Assembly: GCA_963789885.1 (NCBI GenBank)
Contig: CAWBNB010000050.1
Location: 124,001 to 188,000, forward strand
Direction: 5' to 3'
Length of the DNA: 64,000 nucleotides
Origin: DATEDA01 sp963789885
Lineage (GTDB): Bacteria; Pseudomonadota; Gammaproteobacteria; Burkholderiales; SG8-39
Part shown: piece after piece, positions 17,529 through 27,292 of the stretch
Position numbering within the stretch: position 1 is the first letter of the stretch
Layout of the letters: every line of letters starts with the position of its first letter
Position numbers and translations under genes: made by a program
The notes under the pieces: generated by a model
Told to the model about the DNA's origin: nothing
What the model saw: the letters and a program-made list of their open reading frames with translations, nothing else
Databases searched by the model: none

Positions 17529-18461
17529 CTAACGGGCCGGCGCCCGCGTCAGGGCGCGGCGCACCGCGTCGGGGCGCGGCAGCGGTGCCACCGCGCCGAA
17601 CCCGGTTGTCGAGAGGGCCGCCGCCGCGTTGGCGTAGCGCGCCGCGTCGACGATCGAGTCGCCCGCGGCGAGGCGCGCGAGCGCCGCGCCGCAGAAGCAG
17701 TCGCCGGCGCCGGTGGCGTCGACAACTTCCACTTGCACGCCGGGCACGCGCTCGCGCCGTGTCCCGTCGCTCGCGATCGCGCCTTCGGCGCCGAGCTTCA
17801 GGAACACGGTCTTCGCGCCGAGGCCGTGCGCCCAGTCGAGCACCGCGTCCGTTTCCTCGCGGCCGCTCAGGACGCGCGCTTCGTCGAGGCTGGGAAAGAA
17901 ATAGTCCGCCATTGCCGCGGCGGCGCCGATCATCGCCCGGGCGCGCGCGAGCGGCCAGAGCTTGAGGCGCAGGTTCGAGTCGAGCGACACCTTCGCGCCA
18001 CCGGCGCGTGCGGCCTCGAACGCCGCGAGGACCGTATCGGCGGCGGAGGCCGAGATCGCCATGCTGATCCCGGAGGCGTGAACGAAGCGCGCCGCGCGGA
18101 GGAGGTCGGCGGGCAGATCGTCGGGGCGCATGCGGCTCGCGGCAGAGCCGGCGCGGAGGTAGCTGAAGACGTGTCCCTGCGGGCCGTGCCGGACGAAGTA
18201 CACCGCGGTGTGCGCCTCGCGGTCGATCGCGACGCCGCGCGTGTCCACGCCTTCCGTGCGCCACAGCTCGAGGAACGCCCGCCCGAACTCGTCGTCGCCG
18301 ATGCGCGTCGCGTACGCGGCACGTGCGCCGGACCGCGCGGCGGCGATGATCATGTTCGACGAGTCGCCGCCGAAGCCCTGCAGGTAGCCCGGCTCGCCGG
18401 GCCGCGTCTGGTTGAACTCCACCAGGGGCTCGCCGATGGAGAGGACGTCGATCGTGGTCAT
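17529..18461 (-). CDS. PfkB-family carbohydrate kinase (2-keto-3-deoxygluconate kinase-like)
   Basis: 310-residue ribokinase-fold enzyme. The C-terminal PfkB signature VVDATGAGDCFCGAAL near residue 250 contains the catalytic aspartate and anion hole. The N-terminal GEPLVEFNQTRPGEPGYLQG and the GGDSSN segment resemble KdgK-type kinases. ATG 18461 is preferred over the upstream in-frame ATG at 18551, which lies in the cytochrome leader. PfkB kinases also occur in the DosR regulon. No box with a usable -10 faces this gene. Confidence 0.88.
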   Translation of the reverse strand: MTTIDVLSIGEPLVEFNQTRPGEPGYLQGFGGDSSNMIIAAARSGARAAYATRIGDDEFGRAFLELWRTEGVDTRGVAIDREAHTAVYFVRHGPQGHVFSYLRAGSAASRMRPDDLPADLLRAARFVHASGISMAISASAADTVLAAFEAARAGGAKVSLDSNLRLKLWPLARARAMIGAAAAMADYFFPSLDEARVLSGREETDAVLDWAHGLGAKTVFLKLGAEGAIASDGTRRERVPGVQVEVVDATGAGDCFCGAALARLAAGDSIVDAARYANAAAALSTTGFGAVAPLPRPDAVRRALTRAPAR

Positions 18462-18488
18462 GCGCGCGCCAGTGTACCCGGTCGAGGT

Positions 18489-18529
18489 TTGTTCCAGATC
18501 AACGCCCGATGGGAAATAGCGCGTAGCTT
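18489..18529 (+). promoter_or_regulatory. FNR/FixK-type box with -10, upstream of tandem cytochromes c
   Basis: TTGTTCCAGATCAA at 18489-18502 (one arm base off), 21 bases, then TAGCTT at 18524-18529. Predicted start near 18537, giving an 80-base leader to the cytochrome gene. Confidence 0.7.
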
Positions 18530-18621
18530 TTGTCTTGATTGGAGTGGACATAAGGCGTTCGGGAAACGTCGATATCGACGCGCGATGGAGATTTCCGACC
18601 GCTCACTTCGAGGAGGCGATG

Positions 18622-19053
18622 ATGAGACCAGTCTGGGTGATCGCAGCACTTGTTGGCGCAATGGGAGTCGGTCAGCCCTGGGCCGCTTTCGGCCAGCAGA
18701 AGGTGGATATGGGCAAGCGCGAGTACGACGCGAACTGCGCCGTGTGCCACGGCACGGGAGGGAAGGGCGACGGCCCGTTTTCGGGCTTCGGCGATCTGAA
18801 GCAGACCGCTGCCGACCTGACATTGCTCGCCAAGAAGAACAACGGCGTATTCCCGTTCGCGCGGGTCTACGAGTTCATCGACGGCACGCAAGTGGTGAAG
18901 GCGCACGGGACGAGGGAGATGCCCATCTGGGGCGCCGACTACAGGGTCAAGGGCGCCGAGTACTACGTGGACGTTCCCTTCAATCCCGAGGTGTACGTGC
19001 GCGCCCGCATCCTCGCATTGACCGAGTACGTGTATCGGCTGCAGGCGAAGTAG
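18622..19053 (+). CDS. Monoheme cytochrome c, copy 1
   Basis: Periplasmic class I-type cytochrome c of 143 residues. Signal peptide MRPVWVIAALVGAMGVG, cleavage after AFG; heme site CAVCH near residue 43; probable axial methionine in REMPIWG near residue 100. GGAGG lies 5 bases before the ATG at 18622; an adjacent ATG at 18619 is also in frame. Followed 51 bases later by a near-identical copy. A small soluble electron carrier fits the oxygen-responsive promoter upstream. Confidence 0.9.
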   Translation: MRPVWVIAALVGAMGVGQPWAAFGQQKVDMGKREYDANCAVCHGTGGKGDGPFSGFGDLKQTAADLTLLAKKNNGVFPFARVYEFIDGTQVVKAHGTREMPIWGADYRVKGAEYYVDVPFNPEVYVRARILALTEYVYRLQAK

Positions 19054-19104
19054 TGTGGTGGCCGGCCGTCGTCTGAGGGCGGTAGCAGTTGGCTCGAGGA
19101 GGGG

Positions 19105-19539
19105 ATGATGAAACCCGCATGGATGGTCGCAGCACTTGTTGGCGCATTAGGCGCCGGTCAGCCCTGGCTCGCGTTCGGCCAGCAGAAGGTGGATCTGGGT
19201 AAGCGCGAGTACGACTCAAACTGCGCCGTGTGCCACGGCGCGGGCGGGAAGGGCGACGGCCCGTTTTCGGGCTTCGGCGATCTGAAGCAGACCGCCGCCG
19301 ACCTGACATTGCTCGCCAAGAAGAACAACGGCGTATTCCCGTTCGCGCGGGTCTACGAGTTCATCGACGGCACGCAGGTGGTGAAGGCGCACGGGACGAG
19401 GGAGATGCCCATTTGGGGCGCGGACTACCGGGCCAAGGGCGCCGAGTACTACATGGGTACTCCCTTCAATCCCGAGCTCTACGCGCGCGCCCGGATCTTC
19501 GCATTGACCGAGTACGTCTATCGGCTGCAGGCGAAGTAA
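19105..19539 (+). CDS. Monoheme cytochrome c, copy 2
   Basis: 144 residues, close paralogue of the preceding gene. CAVCH heme motif and REMPIWG are identical. The region from GKGDGPFSGF to REMPIWGADYR is unchanged at protein level, with only a handful of silent base differences. Divergence is concentrated in the signal peptide, around the heme site (CHGAGG for CHGTGG) and in the last third (YYMGTPFNPELYARARIF). A second in-frame ATG follows at 19108. Shares the promoter at 18489. Confidence 0.9.
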   Translation: MMKPAWMVAALVGALGAGQPWLAFGQQKVDLGKREYDSNCAVCHGAGGKGDGPFSGFGDLKQTAADLTLLAKKNNGVFPFARVYEFIDGTQVVKAHGTREMPIWGADYRAKGAEYYMGTPFNPELYARARIFALTEYVYRLQAK

Positions 19540-19550
19540 CGCGACCGGAC

Positions 19551-19592
19551 TTGACGTTCGTCATTCGGGCGAGGCGCGCTGCCGGGCAGCAT
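19551..19592 (+). promoter_or_regulatory. Probable FNR/FixK-type box with -10, upstream of Ca2+-type P-ATPase
   Basis: TTGACGTTCGTCAT at 19551-19564 (one arm base off) and CAGCAT at 19587-19592 with a 22-base gap. The start would fall at about 19599-19600, right before the ATG at 19601, so the transcript may be leaderless. Confidence 0.55.
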
Positions 19593-19600
19593 AGCGCCCG

Positions 19601-22440
19601 ATGGCGCCACGACCTGCGGTAGAGACCCCTCACGCGCTGCCGGCGAGCGAGGTGCTCGCGCGGCTTGGCGCCGACGCTCATCGCGGTCTCACGTCCGCCG
19701 AGGCGCTGGCCCGCTTCGCGCAATACGGTCGCAACGAGCTCCCCGCCGCGCCCCCGGTCCCGCGCTGGCGGCGCTTCCTCGCGCAACTCCAGAGCCCGCT
19801 CGTGCTGCTGCTGCTCGCCGCGGCCGCGGTCTCGCTCGGGGTGTGGTGGTACGAAGGCGGCGGACACGCGCCGTACGAGGCGCTCGCGATCCTCGCCATC
19901 GTCGTCGCGAACGCCGCCCTCGGGTTCATGCAGGAGGAGCGGGCGGAGCGCGCGCTCGCGAGCCTGAAGCGGATGACGGCGGCGACGGCGCTCGTTGTGC
20001 GCGACGGCGAGCGCGCGAGCGTGCCCGCCGCCGAGATCGTGCCGGGGGACCTGCTCGCGATCGAGGAGGGCGCGACGATGCCCGCCGACGCGCGGGTGCT
20101 GCAGTCGGTGTCGCTCCAGACGGCCGAGGGCGCGCTCACCGGCGAGAGCACGCCGGTCGAGAAGCACGCGGACGCGATCGCCGCCGATTGCTCGCTCCCC
20201 GACCGCGCGAACATGGTGTTCTCCGGGACGACGGCGACCTCGGGCCGCGGCCTCGCTGTCGTCACCGCCACCGGCGCCAACGCGGAGATCGGGCGCATCG
20301 CAGGGTTGCTCGCCGTCACCGAGAGCCCGCCGACGCCGCTACAGCGCCAGCTCGCCAAAGTCGGCAAGGCGCTCGGCGCGGTCGTCATCGCGATCGCGGT
20401 CGTCGTCGGCGCGACGATCCTCGCGCTCGAGCAGGACTTCACTGCCGCGGCGCTGGTCGCGGTCCTGCTGTATGCCATCGCGCTCGCGGTCGCCGCGGTG
20501 CCGGAAGGGCTCGCCGCGGTGACGACGGTCGTCCTCTCGCTCGGCACGCAGCGCATGGCGAAGCGGAACGCGGTGGTCCGCACGCTCGCCGCTGTGGAGA
20601 CGCTCGGCTCGGCGACCGTCATCTGCACCGACAAGACCGGCACGCTCACGAAGAACGAGATGACCGTGCGCACGCTCGTGACCGCCAGCGGCACCGTTGC
20701 GCTCACCGGGACCGGCTATGCGCCGGAGGGCGAGCTGCACTTCGCCGGAGGAACGCTGGGGGCGGGCGCGCTGCGCGCCGAAGCCGAATCGGCGTTGACG
20801 GTGGCGTGCCTCTGCAACAATGCGGTGGTGGTCGAGCGCGACGGCCGCTGGACGGTGGTCGGGGACCCGACCGAAGGCGCCCTGAAGGTGGCGGCGGCGA
20901 AGGCGTCACTCGATCCGGCCCGGCTCGAGGAGCGATTGGAGCGGGTGGGCGAGATCCCGTTCTCCGCGGAGCGCAAGCTGATGAGCACGGTCCACGTCGA
21001 CCGTGAGGAGGCGGGCCACGTCGTGCTGATGACGAAGGGCGCCCCCGACGTGCTGCTCGCGCGCTGCACGCACGAGCGGGTCGGCGACGCCGAGCGCGCT
21101 CTGACCGGCGAGCGGCGGGCGGAAATCCAGGCTGCGGCTGACCGGCTCGCCGGGGACGCGCTGCGCACGCTCGGCCTGGCTTCGCGGCGCCTGCCCACCG
21201 GCGCGGCGATGCTGTCGCGCGCCGAGGAAGAGCGTGATCTGGTCTGGCTCGGCGTCGTCGGCATGATCGATCCGCCGCGACCCGAGGCGGCGGCGGCGGT
21301 GCGGACCGCGCGCGAGGCCGGCGTGCAGGTCGTGATGATCACTGGCGACCACCCGGCCACCGCCGCAGCCATTGCGAGCGAGCTGGGGATCGCATCCCGC
21401 GGCGACCGCGCGGTGCTCGGCACGGAGCTCGCCCGGATGTCGGAGGCCGAGCTCGTCGCGCGTTGCCGGCCCGGAGCCGGGTCTACGCCCGCGTGAGTCC
21501 CGAGCACAAGCTCGCCATCGTGCGTGCGCTTCACTTGCGCGGCGAGGTGGTCGCGATGACCGGCGACGGCGTGAACGACGCGCCGGCGCTCAAGGCCGCC
21601 GACATCGGCATCGCGATGGGGATCACCGGCACCGACGTCGCGAAGGAGGCGGCCGACATCGTGCTCGCCGACGACAACTTCGCCTCGATCGTCGCCGCGA
21701 TCGAGGAGGGGCGGTCGATCTACGCCAACATCCAGAAGTTCCTGCGCTACCTGCTGTCGGCGAACCTCGGCGAGGTGCTGGTGATGTTCTTCGGCGTCGT
21801 CCTCGCGGGGATCATCGGACTCGCCGGCGGCGGCGGGGGAGCGCTCGTGCTGCCGCTGCTCGCTACGCAGATCCTGTGGATCAACCTCGTGACCGACTCG
21901 TTCCCCGCACTCGCGGTCGGCCTTGACCCGCCGGACCCGGCGCTCATGCGCCGCGCGCCGCGCGACCCGGCCGTGGGCGTGATCACGCCGCGCATGTGGG
22001 CCGGGATCTGCGTCGCGGCCGTGGTCATTGCGACCGGGACGCTTGCCGCGCTCGACGCGGGACTCTCCGGCGGATTGATCGCCGGCGGCGGGTCGGTCGA
22101 GTACGCCCGCACGCTCGCGTTCACCACGCTGGTCCTCTACGAGCTCTACGACGTGTTCTGCGCCCGTTCCGACGAGGAGACCGCGTTGCACCGGACTTTC
22201 CGCAACGGCTGGCTGCTCGCCGCGGTCGGCGTCGGGCTGGCGCTGCAGGCTGCGGTCGTCTACACGCCGGCGCTGCAGCGGGCGTTCGGCACGGTCCCGC
22301 TCGATGCCGCAGACTGGCTCTTCTGCGCGGCGATCGCCTCGACGATCGTCGTCGCCCGCGAGGCCGGCAAGGCGTGGTGGCGCGGGGTCGACCGGCGGAA
22401 CGCCGGGACGCTCAGCGCCGCCACATCGCGTAGAGCGTGA
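19601..22440 (+). CDS. Cation-transporting P-type ATPase (Ca2+/PMR1-like), frameshifted as given
   Basis: P2-type ATPase of about 946 residues once one base is added near 21463. Features in order: N-terminal cation ATPase domain (LPASEVLARLG), actuator loop ALTGESTPVEK, membrane motif VAAVPEGLAAVTTVVL, phosphorylation site ICTDKTGTLTKNEMTV, nucleotide-binding domain, hinge MTGDGVNDAPALKAADIG and six C-terminal helices. The PEGL motif favours Ca2+-type transport. The frame ends early at 21496 and resumes in the -1 frame as ARSRVYARVSPEHKLAIV. CtpF-like ATPases are DosR-regulon members in mycobacteria. It overlaps the convergent DUF155 gene by 29 bases. Confidence 0.85.
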
Positions 22441-23206
22441 GCAGGATCTCGACGACGATCAGCGCGACGATGTACCACTCGACGCGCAGCGCGTGCTTCG
22501 CGTTCAGCAGGTCGACCAGCGTGCGCACGGTGCGGCCCGCGAGGTCGAGCTTCCGGCCGAGGGCGGCGAGCCGCTCGCGGATCTCGAACTCGGTCTCGAG
22601 CAGCACGTAGAGCCGCTCGAGCTCCGGGTGCTCCCACAGCAGCTCCGGCTTGTCGCCGATCTCCGCGCGACCGACCATGCGGTGCTCGACCAGCAGCAGC
22701 GACCCGATGCGCTTCAGGTGCTCGCGCGTACCGCCCCGGATGCGGCCCTTGCGCTCGAGCTCGAGCGCCATCGGCTCGATGCGGTCGAAGTCGCCGGCGA
22801 TGCGCGTCTCGTAGTGACCGAGCAGCACGCTCTTCGAGAGGACGTCGGCGACGAGCTGGAGCTTCTCGAGGGTTGCCGACTGCACGGCCAGTGCGCCCGC
22901 CACCAGCCCCTCCGGCCGGCTCTCCACGCGCACCTCGAGCTCCTCGGCTTCGATGGTCCGGTAGCGGTGCTCGATCAGCGGGGCGAGGCGCTCGCGCAGC
23001 GCATGCTCGCCTTCCGCCGTCCCGCCGAACAGGACCGCGACCCCGTAGCGGAACAGCACCGCGACGCCATCGCCCGGCAGGCGCACGGCGAGCGGCAGCC
23101 GCCCGAGCGTTTCGCCCTCCGGCCAGCCACGCACTTCCAGCCGCGCGCCGAGGAGCAGTGCGCGAGCCCGGAACGCGGCGGCCGGAACGATCGGGCGCGG
23201 ACTCAC
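22412..23206 (-). CDS. RMD1/YagE family (DUF155) protein
   Basis: 264 residues with the DUF155 pattern: an N-terminal alpha/beta part (GVAVLFRYGVAVLFGG), a long helical part (LERKGRIRGGTREHLKRIGSLLLVEHRM, WEHPELERLYVLLETEFEIRERL) and one C-terminal membrane helix (WYIVALIVVEILLTLYAMW). Family members are membrane-anchored; eukaryotic homologues (RMND1) support mitochondrial translation, and the bacterial role is unknown. GTG 23206 overlaps the DHH gene stop (GTGA). Last gene of the long minus-strand run from 31008. Confidence 0.82.
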   Translation of the reverse strand: MSPRPIVPAAAFRARALLLGARLEVRGWPEGETLGRLPLAVRLPGDGVAVLFRYGVAVLFGGTAEGEHALRERLAPLIEHRYRTIEAEELEVRVESRPEGLVAGALAVQSATLEKLQLVADVLSKSVLLGHYETRIAGDFDRIEPMALELERKGRIRGGTREHLKRIGSLLLVEHRMVGRAEIGDKPELLWEHPELERLYVLLETEFEIRERLAALGRKLDLAGRTVRTLVDLLNAKHALRVEWYIVALIVVEILLTLYAMWRR

Positions 23207-24192
23207 GGCGTCGAGGGACGAAATACCGCCCGGAATCGCTCGATGAACCGCTCGAGGTCCGCTACCGGCAGATGGTCGATCCCCGCGGCCGCTTCCCGTC
23301 CGCCGCCGGTCGCGAACTCGCGGGCGAGCGCGGCGCAACCCTTCGGTGCGGTGCGCGGCGCGCGGATGCTCACGCGATAGCCGTCGTCCGCGCACGGGAC
23401 AAGCACCGCGTGCGCGCGGTCCGGCGCGCGGTCGGCCAGATCGTTGGCGAGGGTACCGCTCGCCCTGCGCGCCCAGGCTTCCGCCGGGAGAACGTAGACG
23501 CCCGGGGAGTGGGGCGTCACCGCGAGCGCCCTCGCCATGTCCGCAAGGCGCCCGGCGTGCAGCGTTGCGACGACCGACGCCTCGGCGGCGAACCGCAGCG
23601 GGTCGGGGTAAGAACCGAGTTGCCGGTACAGGTCGGCGGGCGGCACCCAGAGATCTGCCTCCGTATCGCCGTAGGCGTTGTAGTTGAGATCTTCCCCGAG
23701 CGAGCGCAGCGTGCTGCGCTCGCCGGCCGTCAGCGCGATCGAATCGGCGAGTTCCTCGGCCGTGCGCGCGAGCCCGTCGCCGTAGGCGGCGGCGACGGCC
23801 CACGCGCGGAAGCGCCCGCCGAGGTGCCGGTCGACGATCGCGCTCGTGCACATCTCCGGCGCGGTGTCGATGTGCGCTTCGAGGAGCGGGTGCTGCGGGA
23901 TCGCGCCCGCATAGTGGTGATCGAACCACTGCACCGAAACGCCGCGCGCGAGCAGCCGCTCGAGCGCGTCGCGATTACGGTCGAGCGAGACGTCGAGCAC
24001 CGTGACCCGGTCGCCGGCGGCGGCGTCGACGCGCTCGAGGAGCGCGATGTCGCGCTTCGGGCCGGTGACGAGCCGGCTCTCGGCCGGCGCCGCGAGGCGG
24101 AGCTGGTGCAGCGCGCAGAGCCCGTCGGCGTCGCCGTTGAAGACGTCGAACCGCGCTGGCTGACCGGCTCCGGTATTGGGGATGCGTGACAG
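23203..24192 (-). CDS. DHH-family phosphoesterase, start codon unclear
   Basis: About 330 residues. DHH signature elements: FDVFNGDADGLCALHQLRL at the N-terminus, the central WFDHHYAG (DHH motif near residue 100) and the C-terminal GGGREAAAGI DHHA1-type glycine cluster. The fold acts on phosphodiesters or exopolyphosphate. No ATG, GTG or TTG lies at the expected place. The frame opens just after the upstream kinase stop with CTG at 24192, which I take provisionally; the next in-frame ATG is at 24441, deep inside the kinase gene. Stop overlaps the DUF155 start. Confidence 0.75.
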   Translation of the reverse strand: MSRIPNTGAGQPARFDVFNGDADGLCALHQLRLAAPAESRLVTGPKRDIALLERVDAAAGDRVTVLDVSLDRNRDALERLLARGVSVQWFDHHYAGAIPQHPLLEAHIDTAPEMCTSAIVDRHLGGRFRAWAVAAAYGDGLARTAEELADSIALTAGERSTLRSLGEDLNYNAYGDTEADLWVPPADLYRQLGSYPDPLRFAAEASVVATLHAGRLADMARALAVTPHSPGVYVLPAEAWARRASGTLANDLADRAPDRAHAVLVPCADDGYRVSIRAPRTAPKGCAALAREFATGGGREAAAGIDHLPVADLERFIERFRAVFRPSTP

Positions 24193-24194
24193 GG

Positions 24195-25820
24195 CTAGGG
24201 ATCCCGATGTTGCCAGGATCCTAACCCGAGCCGGGCGCCGAGCGCCGCGGCAGATGCCCGCAGCGATGCGAAATCGCGCGTCGTGTCGACCTTGACCGCG
24301 AAGGTGAGCTCGTCGCCGGCGAGCGGCTGGGCGGTCGCGAGCTGCCTCACGAGCACCTCCAGATTTGCCTCGGAGGCGTCGCCCCCGGCGCGCGTCCGCG
24401 CAAGGATGCGCTCGCGCAGCACCGGCTCCGGCGCCTCGCACGCGGCGATCGCGAACGTCGCGCCGGCCTCACGCGCAAGCGCGCGCAGCGCGTCCCGGTC
24501 GGCGCGCAGCAGAAATGTTGCGTCGACGACCGCGGGAAAGCCGGCGTCGAGGACGATCCGCGCGATCTCCGCGAGCCGCGCGTAGGTCCGGCGCGTGGCG
24601 TCCGGGCCGTAGATCCCGCCGCCGACGGCGGCGCCGGTCCGTTCGGCTGCGGCCAGTCCGTGCAGGCGCTTCCGCTCCACGTCGGAGCGCACGCGGATCG
24701 CACCGATCTCCTCGACGAGGAGCCCGGAGAACACCGTCTTGCCCGACCCGGAGAGCCCGCGCGTCAGGATGAGGGCCCGCCGCTCGAGGGCCACGAAGCG
24801 CTCGGCGAGCCGGAGGTAGTCGCGGAACTCGCGTTCGGCGCGGTCGCGTTCCGGCGTGCTGGCGGGGAGCTGATGCCCCCGCATCCACGCGACTTTCGCC
24901 CGGACCATCGCCCGATACACGAGATAGAAGCGCAGGAGACCGAGGCCCGCGTAGTCGCCGGTCCCCTCGAGATACGCGTCGAGAAACCGGGCCGCGTGCG
25001 CGGCGAATCCGTGGTCGACGAGGTCCATGACGAGGAACGCGACCTCGCTCATCACGTCGATCCAGCGGAAGTGCGCGTTGAACTCGATGCAGTCGAACGG
25101 CACGATCCGGCCGTCCAGCAGCAGGAGGTTGCGGAGGTGCAGGTCGCCATGGCATTCGCGCACGAACCCGGCGTCGCGGCGCGCGGCGAAGGCCGGCGCG
25201 CGGCGCGCGAACTCGCGCTCGGTCCACTCGGCGAGCCGCTTGAGCGCGGCCGCGCTCTCCCGGTCCGGATCGAGCGAGCGCAGCTGATCGAAGTTCTGCC
25301 GGGCCTGCCCGATCACGTCCCCGGGCGAGCCGAACTCGCTCCCGGCCGCGGCGCGCGCGACCTGCGCGTGGAACGCGGCGACCTCGGCCGCGAGATCGTC
25401 CATCAGCTCCAGCCGCAGCTCGCCGCGGGCGGCGACGCGATCGAGGAGGGCGTCCTGCGGGAATTCGCGCATCTTCACCGCGTAGTCGATCGCGCGCCCC
25501 TTGCCGCCGAGCCGGGGCTCGGCTTCGGTGCCGGTGACCGGCACGACTTCGAGATAGAGGTCGGGCGCCGTCCGGCGGTTCAGACGGAGCTCCTCTTCGC
25601 ACGCGGTCCGGCGCGCCTCGAGCGTGCTGAAGTCGAGGAAGCCGAGCGAAACCGGCTTCTTCAGCTTGTAGGCGTAGCGGCCGGTCAGCAGGATCCAGGA
25701 GATATGCGTCTCGAGCAGCTCGACGCGCTCGACCGGGTGCGGATAGCGGCCCGGATCGCGCAGCGCCGCGATCATCGCCTCCGGGTCGGACGCGGCACGG
25801 GCCGCCGCGCCCGCGGTCAT
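24195..25820 (-). CDS. Bifunctional APH-like / AAA_33 P-loop kinase (Rv2004c-like)
   Basis: 541 residues in two parts. Residues 30-340 resemble aminoglycoside phosphotransferases, with the catalytic loop CHGDLHLRNLLLL and metal-binding IVPFDCIEFN. Residues 355-520 are a zeta-toxin/AAA_33-type P-loop kinase with Walker A GLSGSGKTVFSG. The same two-domain arrangement occurs in mycobacterial Rv2004c of the DosR regulon; the substrate is unknown. ATG 25820 overlaps the ACP stop (ATGA). Start codon and length agree with the family. Confidence 0.87.
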   Translation of the reverse strand: MTAGAAARAASDPEAMIAALRDPGRYPHPVERVELLETHISWILLTGRYAYKLKKPVSLGFLDFSTLEARRTACEEELRLNRRTAPDLYLEVVPVTGTEAEPRLGGKGRAIDYAVKMREFPQDALLDRVAARGELRLELMDDLAAEVAAFHAQVARAAAGSEFGSPGDVIGQARQNFDQLRSLDPDRESAAALKRLAEWTEREFARRAPAFAARRDAGFVRECHGDLHLRNLLLLDGRIVPFDCIEFNAHFRWIDVMSEVAFLVMDLVDHGFAAHAARFLDAYLEGTGDYAGLGLLRFYLVYRAMVRAKVAWMRGHQLPASTPERDRAEREFRDYLRLAERFVALERRALILTRGLSGSGKTVFSGLLVEEIGAIRVRSDVERKRLHGLAAAERTGAAVGGGIYGPDATRRTYARLAEIARIVLDAGFPAVVDATFLLRADRDALRALAREAGATFAIAACEAPEPVLRERILARTRAGGDASEANLEVLVRQLATAQPLAGDELTFAVKVDTTRDFASLRASAAALGARLGLGSWQHRDP

Positions 25821-26089
25821 CGCTGCGGCGGGCTCGCGCCGCGGCGGTCGAGAGCCGCGGCAACGTAGTCGACGCAGGCGTTCAGCGTTGCGATCTTCCG
25901 GTAGTCCTGCTCCGGGATCTCGATGCCGAACGCCTTGTGCAGCCCGATCGTGAAATTGAGGAAGTCCATCGAGTCGATGTCGAGCTCGTCCCGCAGCGGC
26001 CGGTCGGGCCTGAGCTCGCCCGCATCGAGCTCGGGCACGACGGCGGCAAGCGCCGCGAGGACCTTTGCGCGGATCTCGTCCGAGTTCAT
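25817..26089 (-). CDS. Acyl carrier protein
   Basis: 90 residues with the phosphopantetheine attachment motif ELDIDSMDFLNF (Ser near residue 40) and typical acidic helices. The ATG overlaps the E2 stop, and its own stop overlaps the kinase start, so it is tightly built into the pyruvate dehydrogenase operon. It is not near fab genes, so it is probably a specialised carrier. It could accept an acetyl or acyl group, which is inference. Confidence 0.88.
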   Translation of the reverse strand: MNSDEIRAKVLAALAAVVPELDAGELRPDRPLRDELDIDSMDFLNFTIGLHKAFGIEIPEQDYRKIATLNACVDYVAAALDRRGASPPQR

Positions 26090-27281
26090 AGCTTCTCCGG
26101 TTCCTGCAGCAGACGCCCGATCGCGTCGAGAAATACCGCTCCGCGATGGCCGTCGGTGGCGCGGTGGTCCCCGGAGAGCGTCGCCGTGATCACGCGCCGC
26201 GGCACGACCTGACCGTCGACGACCCAGGCGCGCTCGACGATGGCGCCGAACCCGACCAGCGCAAGCTGCGGCGGATAGATGATGCCGTAGACCGACTCGA
26301 CGCCGCGCTCGCCGAGGCTCGTGATCGTGATGGTCGCGTCGGTCATCTCCGAGCTGCGGAGCGATCCGGCGCGCGCCCGCGTGACGAGATCCTGGAAGTT
26401 GCGCATCAGCTCGTCGACCGACTGCTTGTCGGCGTCGCGCAGCGCGGGGGCGACGAGTCCGCCGCCACGGAGCGACACCGCGACGCCGAGGTGGATTGCC
26501 TCGCTCCGGGTCGCGCGGCCACCGGTCCAGAACCCGTTCAGCTCGGGAACCTCGCGCAGCCCGAGCGCGACCGCCTTGAGCAGCAGTACACCGTACAGCA
26601 GCCGTTCGGTCACCGGTCGATCCCGGTTGCGTGCCTCGAGCCATGCCGCCGCCGGGGAGAAATCGATGGTGGTGGACAAGTAATAGTGCGGGATCTCGCG
26701 CTTGCCCCGCGACATCGCCGCCGCGATCGCCTCGCGCATGCGAGCGGCGCGGTCGGCCGGCGGTTTGGCCGTGGGCGTCACGGGAGGCGCGGGCGCGGCG
26801 GCGGCGCGCTCCACGTCCTCGAGCGTGATCCGGCCGTCCGGGCCCGTGCCGCGCACGGACTCGATCGCCACGCCGAGCGCCTCGGCGCGGCGCTTGGCGG
26901 CGGGCGAGACATGGAGCCGCTCTCCCGACGGGGCTGCACGGGGCGCTGGCGCCGGGGCCGGGGCCGGCCGGGCAGGGGCGGCGCGGCGGGCGGCGCGGGT
27001 GCCGCCGCCGGCGCTGCGAAGAGCGGCGGCATGACCGACTCCGGGCCTTCCCCCTGGATCGTCGCGATCGGGGTGCCCACCGGCAGCCACTTGTCGCTCG
27101 GCTCGACGAGGATCTGTTCGAGCTTGCCCGCCGTCCAGGACTCGACCTCGACGTTCGACTTGTCGGTCTCGATCACGAGCACGACCTCGCCGCGCGCGAT
27201 CGGCTCGCCCGGCTTTTTCAGCCACTCGACGACGCGGCCCTCGGTCATGTCCGCGCCGAGCTTGGGCATCAGGAAGTCCAC
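26086..27281 (-). CDS. pdhC: Pyruvate dehydrogenase E2 (dihydrolipoamide acetyltransferase), frameshifted as given
   Basis: About 398 residues once one base is restored. Lipoyl domain at residues 1-80 with the lipoylated lysine in VIETDKSNVEVES; Pro/Ala linker; peripheral subunit-binding domain (HVSPAAKRRAEALGV, GTGPDGRITLEDVE); catalytic acetyltransferase domain ending in SGDHRATDGHRGAVFL with the active-site histidine. The frame slips in the linker near 26975-26978, at a run of four C on the coding strand where five would keep frame. Starts at GTG 27281 after E1 beta. One lipoyl domain only. Confidence 0.85.
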
Positions 27282-27292
27282 GGCGCGGGAGA

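Noticed and set aside
18462..18502. Use of the 18489 box as a promoter for the PfkB kinase on the minus strand
   Set aside because: No -10-like hexamer lies 21-22 bases from the box in that direction; the plus-strand TAGCTT fits exactly.
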